Source of the DNA: Deltaproteobacteria bacterium
GTDB taxonomy: Bacteria > Desulfobacterota > Binatia > UBA1149 > JAJCZL01
Length of the DNA: 64,000 nucleotides
Reading direction: 5' to 3'
NCBI GenBank assembly: GCA_029262415.1
Contig: JAJCZL010000027.1
Span: 1 to 64,000 of the forward strand
Part shown: piece after piece, positions 1 to 8,866 of the stretch
How the letters are laid out: each line of letters begins with the position of its first letter
How positions within the stretch are numbered: position 1 is the first letter of the stretch
Made by a program: the position numbers and the translations under genes
The notes under the pieces: generated by a model
What the model saw: the letters and a program-made list of their open reading frames with translations, nothing else
What the model was told of the DNA's origin: nothing
The model's database searches: none

Positions 1-1
1 C

Positions 2-238
2 TACGACCGATTCTTGCCCAATCGCCGTCTCGCGGCTGATTTAGCCGGGGCTGGGATCGACTACGTCGATGTTATGCCGGCCTTGGTCGCCGCTGCCGAG
101 ACCAGCGCCGATCTGTATTTCGCGTTGGATGGTCATTGGACGACCGAGGGAAATCGGACTGCCGGTGAAACCGTCGCCGCGTTCTTAGCGCAGCGCTTGC
201 GGTCGACCCTGGCCGCCGGTGGCCCGCAAGCGCCATGA
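2..238 (+). CDS. C-terminal end of AlgX/AlgJ-like SGNH acyltransferase/hydrolase (5' truncated by window)
   Basis: The reading frame is already open at the window edge and ends at a TGA at 236-238, so only about the last 78 residues are seen. They contain a DGHWTTEG stretch. This resembles the Asp-x-His-Trp block that carries the catalytic Asp/His in AlgX/AlgJ-type SGNH proteins, which move or remove acetyl groups on exopolysaccharide. The gene ends 4 bp from the end of the convergent beta-helix gene. The polysaccharide genes that follow support an acyl-modification role. The N-terminal Gly-Asp-Ser block lies outside the window, so the family call rests on one motif. Confidence 0.6.
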   Translation, partial: YDRFLPNRRLAADLAGAGIDYVDVMPALVAAAETSADLYFALDGHWTTEGNRTAGETVAAFLAQRLRSTLAAGGPQAP

Positions 239-242
239 ATTC

Positions 243-2252
243 TTAGGGCAGCGGCTGCACCGAGATCAGAACCGGCGTAGCCAGCCCGCCGAATTCGTCC
301 GCACCTATGTCGGTTGCAGCGCCCTGGGGCCGCAAATTACCGTCTATGGCAAAGCGTGGGGCGTCTTGTTGCGTTCCCATGTCTATCAGGCCGGAAGCCG
401 GCTGCAGGTGCAGGTCGGAGCTTGATAGGAAGAGCGGGTTTGAACTTACGCCGTTCGGGTCAAAATTCGGGACAACATTTGCCCGCGTGTATTCGGCCGT
501 TGGCGTGCGGATCTTGACGGCGGGAGCACTCGAGGACGAGGCCCAATACGCGTTGTTCGAGTGCAGCCAGTCGCCCGCCCGGTCGAGACGCACCAGCCCC
601 ACACCGCCTATGTTTTGCGTGTTACAGTTGGCAAACACGTTGTTGCGAACCACGAAGTTGCCGGTGCCGACGCTGTTCTCGTTGGTGTCCAGGCATTCGG
701 CATCGACGTTGTTGATCGAATTGTTGGTGATCGTGACATTGCGGACGCCACCGTCGATTTTGATTCCGTGTGGTACCGCGGCATTTCTGCCGGTGATGTC
801 GTGAATCATGTTGTTCGAGATGCGGATGTTTTGAACTGTACCGAAGTCTATCGGTACCGTGACCGCGTGGACACCTGCGCAGTCGCTTTGTGGCGAGTTT
901 ACGGAGGTGCAGACATCGGAAATATCGTTGCCTTCGACGACCGCTCCGTCGCTGGAGCACTTACCGCCACCGTTCTTATCGGAGCGTATCTTCACACCGG
1001 TACGGCCGGTGCCGAAAATCCTGTTGTTGCGAGCAACGCAGTTCTTGCAGCTCTTGATCAGGACGCCGTCGTCCAGCGACGAGCCGATGCCATTGGAGCT
1101 GTGGGCGAAGCCGCAGTTCGATATGGTATTGTTCTCCGCGACGTTACCACTGATTTGGTTGCAGCTGGTGTTCCCACCACCGTAAAAGGCGATGCATTCG
1201 GCCGCGACCTCGTCGATCGTGGAGTTCCGCACTGTTATACGGTCACCGCTACCGGGACGAATGGCGTTACCGTAATCTCGGCCGCCGATTGCGGCGATGG
1301 TCACGCCATCGACGATGATGTCGGCGGAACGGCTATCGAATCGCATCCCGTAGTAGTAATACTTGAAGTACATCGTCCCGCCGCCACGGATTTCGATGTT
1401 TCGGGCACCGTCAAAGAGCATCCCGTAACTAGTGCAGGTCCCGCCCTGACAAGAGATCTTGACGGTGTGAGCGTCGGGGTCTGCATTACCGGCATTGTCG
1501 GGGAGGCGTGCGACGATCGCGTTGTTGAGTGCGGTCGTGTTGAAAGAACCGCACGTCGGGCTCGTCCAGCGGTTATCACAGCTTCCGACAAGGGTGTTTA
1601 GCGAGGCGCAAGTTCCAGTCACCGCCTTTAAGCGGGTTCCCGTGTCGCCGGGGTCGGTGCAATTCGCGTCGGCGTCATCGCACTGGGGGTCGATCCACAT
1701 CTGTTCGCGATCGCCGCTGCCGAAGTTCCATGCTTCAGAGTAATACGTGCGCGACGGGTTTTGGAGGTTGAGGTTCGTGCACGCTCCGCACGAGTCGTTG
1801 TTGCCGCCGGGGCCGTCGCCGCCGTCGCTGCATCGAGTCCAATGCGAAGTCGGCGAGGAATCATCGATCTGCATCGAGGTGCCATCTACGATGACGGTTT
1901 CGCCTTGATACGGCTGGATAACGATCTTGTTGGCCGCCGTGCACTGCTGCGTCATGTAGCCCGAGGCACGCTTGCCGTTTCCGGCGCTACCGCCGCAACT
2001 ATCGACTGCGAAACCTGATGCATTCAGCCGGTAGGTGCCGCGCCGCAGGTTCAAGACATCGCCGCATCGTAGTTGCTTGAGTGCGTAGTGCAGGCTGTGC
2101 CAGGGGTTGCTCTGGCTCCCGGTACCCAGAGACTCGGAACAGGAACCCGACAGGTCGTCCACAAAGAATTGAGCGGCATGCGCCGTACGCGGTTGTGCGA
2201 GCGCGGCTAAGCTGAACACGGCAACCCAAACGAATAAGCGGGCTTTCATCAT
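243..2252 (-). CDS. secreted right-handed parallel beta-helix protein
   Basis: This is a 669-residue protein. I start it at the ATG at 2252, where a signal peptide begins (MMKARLFVWV, cleavage near AHAAQ) and a GGAG lies about 8 nt upstream; longer in-frame starts would bury the signal. After it come a DDLSGSCSESLGTGSQSNPW entry motif and many Asn/Gly-rich turns with about 22-residue spacing. The end, DIGADEFGG, is typical of Pel-like beta-helix folds (pectate-lyase or polysaccharide-lyase superfamily, and non-enzymatic surface adhesins). About 20 Cys residues suggest disulfides in the exported form. It faces the polysaccharide biosynthesis genes across a divergent promoter region, so it may act on or bind surface glycan. 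No catalytic residues could be assigned. Confidence 0.8.
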   Translation of the reverse strand: MMKARLFVWVAVFSLAALAQPRTAHAAQFFVDDLSGSCSESLGTGSQSNPWHSLHYALKQLRCGDVLNLRRGTYRLNASGFAVDSCGGSAGNGKRASGYMTQQCTAANKIVIQPYQGETVIVDGTSMQIDDSSPTSHWTRCSDGGDGPGGNNDSCGACTNLNLQNPSRTYYSEAWNFGSGDREQMWIDPQCDDADANCTDPGDTGTRLKAVTGTCASLNTLVGSCDNRWTSPTCGSFNTTALNNAIVARLPDNAGNADPDAHTVKISCQGGTCTSYGMLFDGARNIEIRGGGTMYFKYYYYGMRFDSRSADIIVDGVTIAAIGGRDYGNAIRPGSGDRITVRNSTIDEVAAECIAFYGGGNTSCNQISGNVAENNTISNCGFAHSSNGIGSSLDDGVLIKSCKNCVARNNRIFGTGRTGVKIRSDKNGGGKCSSDGAVVEGNDISDVCTSVNSPQSDCAGVHAVTVPIDFGTVQNIRISNNMIHDITGRNAAVPHGIKIDGGVRNVTITNNSINNVDAECLDTNENSVGTGNFVVRNNVFANCNTQNIGGVGLVRLDRAGDWLHSNNAYWASSSSAPAVKIRTPTAEYTRANVVPNFDPNGVSSNPLFLSSSDLHLQPASGLIDMGTQQDAPRFAIDGNLRPQGAATDIGADEFGGLATPVLISVQPLP

Positions 2253-2684
2253 AAACTCATCTCCACACAAAAAATTGCCTTCAGGCTGAGCGGATTGGCG
2301 CCTTGTGCCGCCGTCCGAAATGCCGGGAGGGCATCCACGTGAACGGAGGACCTGCAAAAACCGTGCAAGCAAACCTATCAGATCGCTCCCCGCCTTCCAG
2401 TCGGATCGTGCGTAGCGGCACAACGCGCCACGCGCGCCCAACTGGCGAGGAAAACCGCATACCGCTGCTAGGCAGTATGCGGTGCGGTAGGCGGCGACTG
2501 TCAAGAATGCAACGCCCGGCAACACGCGGAACGGCACATCTAATGCCACATAGGGACAATGGCGTCGGGTAAGATAGGGCGTTGCATGACCCGTTTCTGC
2601 TACCCCGTTTGGGGGGGTACACCTGGAATGTCCACCGGGGGCAGGGTATTGGTCGTTGCACGCCGCGGACTACCGACCGACCCT
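2253..2684. promoter_or_regulatory. divergent intergenic region, likely promoters for the beta-helix gene and the polysaccharide operon
   Basis: This 432-bp gap separates the beta-helix gene (minus) from the glycosyltransferase gene (plus). No convincing ORF lies in it, apart from a possible longer start of the glycosyltransferase. It holds the hairpin at 2455-2482. Both flanking transcripts should begin here. I cannot place -10/-35 boxes with confidence. Confidence 0.4.
2455..2482. repeat. hairpin-forming inverted repeat in the divergent promoter region
   Basis: CCGCATA (2455-2461) pairs with TATGCGG (2476-2482). Inside it CTGC (2465-2468) pairs with GCAG (2472-2475) around a TAG loop, leaving a CCG bulge on one side. 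No T-run follows on either strand, so it does not look like an intrinsic terminator. It may be a protein-binding site or a 5'-UTR structure. Confidence 0.4.
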
Positions 2685-3887
2685 ATGCGAATTCTCTACA
2701 TGAACTACGAGTGGGATCGTCGCGGCTCGAGTGGCGCCGCGCGTCATATCAATGAACTGACCAAGGGCCTTGGCGTGTTGGGGCACGAGGTGCTTGTTCG
2801 CGATCGGCACCTCGCGCCTGAGGTGTCGCCCGGCACCCGAAGTTCGAGCAACGGTGGTCCTGGTCTGCGCAAGACGCTAAGCCGCTTTCTACACGAGCCT
2901 GCAGCGCTCGCCCGTGCGGTTGCAGGCCTGGCAGGCGAGACGGCACTAATTCGCAGTGAGCGACCCGATGTCGTCTTAACTCGGTATTCGCTTCACCGTT
3001 TCTCAAGTCTCCTGGCGGCGCGGCGTTGCGGGGTGCCGGTTGTTTTCGAGGTGAACGCCCCTGTTGCCTACGAGTACCGAACTTTTAAGAGAGGCGAGTA
3101 CTCGCTGCTGCCGGGATTTCCCGAATGGAGCGAGTCGGCGACACTTTCGCGTAGCGACGGCCTGTTCGTCGTTTCCAACCAGCTCAAGGAACACTTTGTC
3201 GCACGCGGTGTACCTGCTGAGCTGATCCGTGTGATACCCAACGGTGTTGACACCGAAGTTTTTCGGCCGGGTCTCATCGACGAATCGGTGCGCGCACGCT
3301 TCGGAGACGGGAAGACCGTAGTGGGGTTCGTCGGAAGTTTTGCTAACTTTCATGGCATCGACTCTTTGCGTGAAGCCATTCGTGCGGTCACCCGGGACCG
3401 ACCTGACGTGGTGTTCTTAATGGTGGGACACAGCAAGCTCGCCTCGGCGTTGCAGGCCGGCTGCGCATCGCTCGGCGTGTCTGACCGCGTGCATTTTACC
3501 GGCTATGTTACGCCGGACCGCGTTCCTGCTCTGATGGGTTCTATGGATATTCTTCTTGCCCCGTACGCCGCCCAAAAGTTTTTCTACATGTCGCCCATCA
3601 AAATTTTTGAATACATGGCGTGTGGCCGCGCGATCGTGGCAGCATCGGTTGGGCAAGTGGCGGAGTTGATCGAGGACGGCAAGACCGGGGTGCTCTACAA
3701 TCCGTCCGAACCCAGGGCATTGACGGAAAAGCTCTTGTCTTTGATCAACGATCCACTGCGTCGTGCCGCGTTGGGAGAGGCCGCGCGTGACAAGGTCGTC
3801 GCGAACTACACTTGGCAGCACAACGCGTCGAGAGTAGCAGGGCTGCTCGAAGACGCAGTGGCCCGTGGTTGTGAGGAGACGGCCTGA
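2685..3887 (+). CDS. glycosyltransferase family 4
   Basis: This 400-residue GT-B glycosyltransferase starts at MRILYMNYEWDRRGSSGAA, the usual first strand and Gly-rich loop of GT4 enzymes. In-frame starts as far up as 2559 exist but add residues with no family character; no strong ribosome site decides. The C-terminal half has VIPNGVDTEVF, the PYAAQKFFYMSPIKIFEYMA stretch (E-x7-E-type nucleotide-sugar region) and a G-K-T-G-V-L-Y loop. It transfers a sugar from an NDP donor to a growing lipid-linked glycan at the inner membrane face. Its TGA (3885-3887) directly abuts the ATG of the asparagine-synthase gene, so the two are co-transcribed. Donor and acceptor cannot be read from the sequence. 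Confidence 0.9.
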   Translation: MRILYMNYEWDRRGSSGAARHINELTKGLGVLGHEVLVRDRHLAPEVSPGTRSSSNGGPGLRKTLSRFLHEPAALARAVAGLAGETALIRSERPDVVLTRYSLHRFSSLLAARRCGVPVVFEVNAPVAYEYRTFKRGEYSLLPGFPEWSESATLSRSDGLFVVSNQLKEHFVARGVPAELIRVIPNGVDTEVFRPGLIDESVRARFGDGKTVVGFVGSFANFHGIDSLREAIRAVTRDRPDVVFLMVGHSKLASALQAGCASLGVSDRVHFTGYVTPDRVPALMGSMDILLAPYAAQKFFYMSPIKIFEYMACGRAIVAASVGQVAELIEDGKTGVLYNPSEPRALTEKLLSLINDPLRRAALGEAARDKVVANYTWQHNASRVAGLLEDAVARGCEETA

Positions 3888-5861
3888 ATGTGCGGTATTT
3901 GCGGCGTCTTTTATTTTGACCGCGAGCGCCCGGCCCAGGCGTCCACTGTCGTCGCGATGCGCGACACGATGGTGCACCGTGGCCCGGACGGCCAAGGCGT
4001 TTACATCGACCGCAACGTTGGTTTGGGGCATCGCCGACTGAGTATCGTCGATCTTGCGGCAGGCAAGCAGCCGATGTCGAACGAAGACGGCTCGGTGTGG
4101 GTGACCTACAACGGTGAGATCTATAACCATGCTGAACTGCGCGAGGGCTTACTCGCCAAAGGGCACACCTTTCGAACCAAGTGTGACACAGAGGTTCTGG
4201 TCCACCTGTACGAGGAAGAGGGTGATCGCTGTGTGGAGAGCCTCAAGGGAATGTTCGCGTTCGCGATCTACGACGCAAAGCGATGCCGGATACTGCTCGC
4301 ACGCGACCGTATCGGCATCAAGCCCTTGTACTACGCCGAGACGCCGAACGCGGTTGTCTTTGGTTCGGAGATCAAGGCGTTGCTGGCACACCCGGACGTC
4401 CAGCCGGCGCTTAACTGGAACGTTCTTCACGGCTTTCTGCAATACGGTTCGGTCTACGGTCGAGAAACGCTTTTTGAGTCGGTTCTCGAAGTCGAACCGG
4501 GCTACGTTGTCTCGATTTCTACGCGGGGTACGACGGCGACTCGGTATTGGGACCTGCCGGCCGACCCTCCGGGGTTCGCTGGGGCACACGAGCAAGCCGA
4601 GCGTATCGAGGAGCTATTGCGGGTCGCGATCAAGCGCCGGATGATGAGTGATGTTCCTCTGGGGGCTTTTTTGAGCGGTGGCGTGGACTCGAGTCTCATC
4701 GTTGCGATGATGGCTGAGCTGGGTTCCGGTCCTGTCAAGACCTTCTCGATCGGTTTCAGTGAGGCGGGGTTCAACGAGTTCAGTTACTCGCGCGCGGTTG
4801 CAGAGAAGTACTCGACCGATCACCACGAGTTCGTTCTCGACCACTCGGTGTTCTTTGATGCGTTGCCCGATCTAGTGTGGCATCACGATGAACCCGTTTC
4901 TTTACCCGCAAGCATACCGCTCTACTTCCTATCCAAGGAGACTAAGGGCAACGCCACTGTGATCCTGACCGGCGAGGGTGCCGATGAGGTGTTCCTCGGG
5001 TACAAACGGTACCCTTGGCTTGCTAAACAGGCGCGGATTGCTGCGGCGTTCCGTGCCGTGTGTCCTTCGCCGTTGCGTAGCTCGGCGGTATCATTGGCAA
5101 AGAGGCTGTTCGGAGCGGATAGGAAGCTGTTCGATAGGCTGGCGCTGTCGCCGGGGCAACTGGCGGCCACGTTCTTGGAATGGAGTTCGGCGACGACGGC
5201 CGGCTTGGTGTTGACACCGGCAGCGCGCGAACGCGCATCGAATGCAGCGAGCCCCGACTTTTGCTTGCACGCTTATGCGGGATCAACGATGTCTCGTGAT
5301 GCGATGTCAGCGAACACTTATCTGGATTTCAAGACGTTCCTTGTCACCCTACTGATGAAACAGGACAAGATGTCAATGGCCGCCTCTATCGAATCGCGCG
5401 TGCCGTTTCTTGATCACGAACTAGTCGAGGCCGGCTGTGCGTTACCCACAGACTCGAAGTTAGGCCGCGGTGAGATGAAGAAGGTGGTTAAGAAGATAGC
5501 CGAGAAGTATCTGCCGCACGAGCTGATTTATCGGACGAAGCAAGGCTTTCCGGTTCCTGTCACGCCTTGGTTGAACCAAGCCAAGACCCGCAGCCGGTTT
5601 GAAGAGGTGTTGCTCGACGAGAGCGTCCGCAGACGGGGAATGTTCGACTTGGAAGTCGTGCGCGAACGCATCCGTGCTGCGGGGAGTCCCGATGAGCAGA
5701 CCGCGCGTTCGGCCAGCTACCTAGTATGGACGCTTGCCAACTTCGAGCTGTGGTACAACACCTTCATTGAAGGGACGGGGGCACCGCTCGCATCGAATGC
5801 CCATTCATTGAGCGTGAACGGTGGTGGTGAAGCCGATTCGCTTCCTGCGGACGTACACTGA
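3888..5861 (+). CDS. asnB: asparagine synthase (glutamine-hydrolysing) family amidotransferase
   Basis: The 657-residue protein begins MCGICG, so Cys2 becomes the N-terminal nucleophile of a class II glutaminase domain (to about residue 210; HRGPDG and YNGEIYNH present). The synthetase domain follows with the PP-loop SGGVDSS at 263-269 and ESRVPFLDHELVE. Glutamine ammonia is channelled to an adenylated carboxylate. In polysaccharide clusters, AsnB paralogues usually amidate uronic acids or modify glycan rather than make free asparagine. Its place between a GT4 gene and a flippase supports that, but it is inference. It starts at the base after the upstream stop. Length and motifs are complete. 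Confidence 0.9.
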   Translation: MCGICGVFYFDRERPAQASTVVAMRDTMVHRGPDGQGVYIDRNVGLGHRRLSIVDLAAGKQPMSNEDGSVWVTYNGEIYNHAELREGLLAKGHTFRTKCDTEVLVHLYEEEGDRCVESLKGMFAFAIYDAKRCRILLARDRIGIKPLYYAETPNAVVFGSEIKALLAHPDVQPALNWNVLHGFLQYGSVYGRETLFESVLEVEPGYVVSISTRGTTATRYWDLPADPPGFAGAHEQAERIEELLRVAIKRRMMSDVPLGAFLSGGVDSSLIVAMMAELGSGPVKTFSIGFSEAGFNEFSYSRAVAEKYSTDHHEFVLDHSVFFDALPDLVWHHDEPVSLPASIPLYFLSKETKGNATVILTGEGADEVFLGYKRYPWLAKQARIAAAFRAVCPSPLRSSAVSLAKRLFGADRKLFDRLALSPGQLAATFLEWSSATTAGLVLTPAARERASNAASPDFCLHAYAGSTMSRDAMSANTYLDFKTFLVTLLMKQDKMSMAASIESRVPFLDHELVEAGCALPTDSKLGRGEMKKVVKKIAEKYLPHELIYRTKQGFPVPVTPWLNQAKTRSRFEEVLLDESVRRRGMFDLEVVRERIRAAGSPDEQTARSASYLVWTLANFELWYNTFIEGTGAPLASNAHSLSVNGGGEADSLPADVH

Positions 5862-5875
5862 GCGCGGATCCATTA

Positions 5876-7318
5876 GTGGACGAAGTACGCGCCAAAAAGA
5901 CTATCGCTAAAAATACCGCAGCGCTCCTTGCATTGCGGGTGCTTCTTCCAGCCTTCTCCGTCGTTCTTGTGATGTTTGTGGCCCGCGCCCTCGGTACCGA
6001 GGGTCTGGGCCGCTACACACTCGCCTATACCTTCCTGTATGTATTCAGCACGCTTGCTCCGCTCGGTATCAGCGCGATTCTTACGCGTGACGGGGCGCGA
6101 GACCCGGATCGTCTCGGACGCCTTTTGGGAAGCGGTCTAGAGATAGGCGTCGTCTCCGGCGTGATAGTTACGACGCTGATGTGGTCGGTGATCGGGGTAA
6201 TGGGCTACGACCGTGAAACGCTACTGGCACTGGTTGCGGTAAGCTTTGTGGTCCTGCCCGCGACATTGGGCGTGCAACTGGAAGGTGCTGCTTCAGCGAT
6301 GGAGCGGATGGAGTTCATCACGCTCGCCGCGCTAATAGAGAGTGCTATAAAAACGGTCGGTGGCATTGGGCTTCTGCTAGCGGGCTATGGAATCAATGCA
6401 GTCCTGCTCGCGGCTTTCGTTGCTCGTGCGGCGGGAGCTGCTGTCTTGTTCGTCGCGCTGAGACGCGCGGGGCTCAAGGTCTTGTGGGCGCCGCATCTCG
6501 ATACGTTCAGGTATCTTTTCAGCCGAGCGCCGACGTTTCTTGCAATCACCATATTCGCTACGCTCTATTGGCGGATCGATGTTCTCATGTTGTCGAAGAT
6601 GGGATCGATTGAAGATGTCGGGTTTTACGGTGCCGCGTGGCGGTTGTTGGAGCTCGGCATGGTCGTTCCTCAGAGTGTGTGTCACGCGGTCTATCCCCAG
6701 CTTGCGAATTCCGCACTCGGCGATCTTCCGCGCTTCCTCAGGCTTGGCCGCGCCACGATGCGCAATCTTATGGCGATTAGCCTTCCGATGGCGGTGTGCA
6801 TGAGTATCGTGGCCGAGCCGGTGCTGGAATTCATATACGGCAGTGAGTTCGTGGTTGCCGCGCCGACGCTGATCGTCCTGATCTGGACCGTCGTGCCCTA
6901 CGGCTGGGTGCGCTATAACGCGATGGTGTTGGTCGCTGCCGAACACCAGAGTGCCGATCTTTGGCTGAACGCGTCGATGACGCTGCTCAATGTCGCGTTG
7001 AATCTCTACCTGATCCCGACCTACGGGTATTTTGGCGCGGCGGTTGCCACGACGGTTTCCATCGTCGCGTACGGCGCTGCGCAGTGGGGCTACCTGCGGG
7101 CGAGGCTCCCAAAGCATCAGACTGAACTCGTCCTGCCCGCCGGACCACTCGTGGCGGCAATATGTGCGGGAATGGGCGCTTGGCTTCTTCGCGACGTGCA
7201 TGTTGTTGCCGCCCTAGCGGTTTCTGCGCTACTGTACGGAGGAGCGTTGCTGCTCACCGGGTTCGTGAGTATCGCGGAACTAAGAGTCGTTCTCAGCAGC
7301 GAAACGGTCGAGCGTTAG
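5876..7318 (+). CDS. Wzx-like polysaccharide flippase (MOP superfamily)
   Basis: The 480-residue integral membrane protein has about 12-14 hydrophobic segments spread along its length. The N-terminus (KNTAALLALRVLLPAFSVV) and the repeated G-RY-A-F-F pattern are typical of Wzx/RfbX lipid-linked oligosaccharide flippases. It would turn the undecaprenyl-linked repeat unit to the periplasmic face. The start is a GTG at 5876, 14 bp after the asnB stop, in a continuous plus-strand operon followed by the O-antigen ligase. Substrate is unknown. Confidence 0.88.
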   Translation: MDEVRAKKTIAKNTAALLALRVLLPAFSVVLVMFVARALGTEGLGRYTLAYTFLYVFSTLAPLGISAILTRDGARDPDRLGRLLGSGLEIGVVSGVIVTTLMWSVIGVMGYDRETLLALVAVSFVVLPATLGVQLEGAASAMERMEFITLAALIESAIKTVGGIGLLLAGYGINAVLLAAFVARAAGAAVLFVALRRAGLKVLWAPHLDTFRYLFSRAPTFLAITIFATLYWRIDVLMLSKMGSIEDVGFYGAAWRLLELGMVVPQSVCHAVYPQLANSALGDLPRFLRLGRATMRNLMAISLPMAVCMSIVAEPVLEFIYGSEFVVAAPTLIVLIWTVVPYGWVRYNAMVLVAAEHQSADLWLNASMTLLNVALNLYLIPTYGYFGAAVATTVSIVAYGAAQWGYLRARLPKHQTELVLPAGPLVAAICAGMGAWLLRDVHVVAALAVSALLYGGALLLTGFVSIAELRVVLSSETVER

Positions 7319-7329
7319 CGGGCAAGTTT

Positions 7330-8814
7330 ATGGATACCGTCAAGAATCCCATCATCCCTGCCCCCCGGGTGTCATCAGAGGCACGGAAGTCGCTTTGGTT
7401 TGTGGTCGTGTTCGTCGGCTTGCTCGCCGCATGGGCCGGCTCGCAGCTGGCCGAGGCCGAGATGAAGTGGGTGGTCTATCTGCTAGGTGCCGTTGTCCTT
7501 GGCGTCGCGTTTTCGTTGGTGCAGAACAAGCGCGGCTTCTTATTCGGGGCGTTTCTGATGGCGATGCAGGCAGATGTCAGCTACCGAATCCTGTACGATC
7601 ATGCGGGCAGTGGCGGTATCGCATTCCCGTTGTCCTTTTTAGCCGGTGTAGCGTTGGCGGTCTACGAGTTCAGCGTCGGACGGCTCCGTACCGAGCGCCT
7701 GAGGTTCTCCGGTCGAGCGTTGAACCCGATAGTGTTGTTGGTATTGGCGACTTGCGTGTCGACGTTGTTCAGCAGGGAGCAGTTTGTAGGCTTCACGGAG
7801 ATTGTTTCTCTGGCTCAGTATCTATTCTTCTATTGGCTTGCGGTTAACGTCATTCGAACGCGAGAGGATCTCAGGTTCGCAATCGGGGGGCTGCTGATTA
7901 CTCTCCTTATCCAATCTGTCGTGTATCTGATCCAGAGTTCACTCGGGATCACTTTCACCCTAACAGGAGATGTGCGTAACGCGGGCCAACTACCACGGCC
8001 TGGAGGGACGGTGAGTAACAACCCTAATGGGTTCGCGAGTTACATCATCGTCCCTTTGATGATTTCGGTGGCCTGTTATGTCCGTGGCACGTTCCTGAGG
8101 CCGTCGTTTACGGCGGTGTTGTCCGCGCTGGGTACGGTGGCGATCATCATCACTCTGACACGTGCCGCGTGGGGGGCTTCGGTCCTCGGGTTCGCCACGA
8201 TCCTAGCGCTGAGTATTAGACGGGGCGGGATATCTCCGCATCGGGCGTTCTTGTTAATAGGATTCGCCGTGGGCGCTGCCGTGGTCGCGTCCCCCATGAT
8301 CCTGGCGCGGTTTGCAAGCGCGCCACTGGAGTCTTCTTACAACGAACGGTGGAACCTAATGATGATGGCCGTCGAAGTTATCCAAGCCCATCCGTTCGTC
8401 GGTGTCGGGCCCGGCGCGTATGCCCACGTGTTCAAGGACTATATCGGAGATGGGTTCGAGGGTTGGGTCTACTCGGTCCACAATGTCTACTTGCTCAGAG
8501 CTGCTGAATTGGGGATCGTTGGTGCAATTGCGTGGGTTTGGCTGCTGGTTGCCGGGCTACGTACGGCGCTGCGGGCGACTACGTCGTCGTCTCCGGAGAT
8601 CGTTGCGTTCGCGATGGGGATCGCCGGCACCATTGTTGGGCTCGCATTCGAGATGTACTGGGACATCTGGGGCGGTTTCGTCTACAACTCGATTTTCTGG
8701 TTTGCCTTGGGATTAGCCGAAGTCCTTCGTCGTCTTGATAGCCAAACCGATACGCCGGGTACGGGCGTGCCGATACCGGAGGTCCCGCGTGCGACTCCGG
8801 TGTGGGCGCATTGA
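7330..8814 (+). CDS. O-antigen ligase / Wzy-type polymerase family membrane protein
   Basis: The 494-residue protein has about 10-12 membrane segments. The large periplasmic loop carries the conserved Wzy_C features: an Arg in SSYNERWNLM, HPFVGVGPGAY, and HNVYLLRAAELGI with its conserved His. Family members either ligate O-antigen to lipid A core (WaaL) or polymerise repeat units (Wzy); sequence alone does not separate them. I start at the ATG at 7330, just past the flippase stop, because the longer frame overlaps the flippase. It is the last gene of the plus-strand polysaccharide operon and is convergent with the SGNH gene. Confidence 0.87.
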   Translation: MDTVKNPIIPAPRVSSEARKSLWFVVVFVGLLAAWAGSQLAEAEMKWVVYLLGAVVLGVAFSLVQNKRGFLFGAFLMAMQADVSYRILYDHAGSGGIAFPLSFLAGVALAVYEFSVGRLRTERLRFSGRALNPIVLLVLATCVSTLFSREQFVGFTEIVSLAQYLFFYWLAVNVIRTREDLRFAIGGLLITLLIQSVVYLIQSSLGITFTLTGDVRNAGQLPRPGGTVSNNPNGFASYIIVPLMISVACYVRGTFLRPSFTAVLSALGTVAIIITLTRAAWGASVLGFATILALSIRRGGISPHRAFLLIGFAVGAAVVASPMILARFASAPLESSYNERWNLMMMAVEVIQAHPFVGVGPGAYAHVFKDYIGDGFEGWVYSVHNVYLLRAAELGIVGAIAWVWLLVAGLRTALRATTSSSPEIVAFAMGIAGTIVGLAFEMYWDIWGGFVYNSIFWFALGLAEVLRRLDSQTDTPGTGVPIPEVPRATPVWAH

Positions 8815-8866
8815 GCTGTCGTGGCGCGCCGCGACCGAGTACAGGACGAAGTTGCGAGCCGGCCGG

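Noticed and set aside
561-1601. 346-codon open frame on the plus strand
   Set aside because: It lies wholly antisense to the beta-helix gene, has no signal or motif, and the minus-strand frame has a full protein with signal peptide.
6377-7201. 274-codon minus-strand frame
   Set aside because: It is a shadow of the flippase gene; the sequence is charge-rich without any fold pattern.
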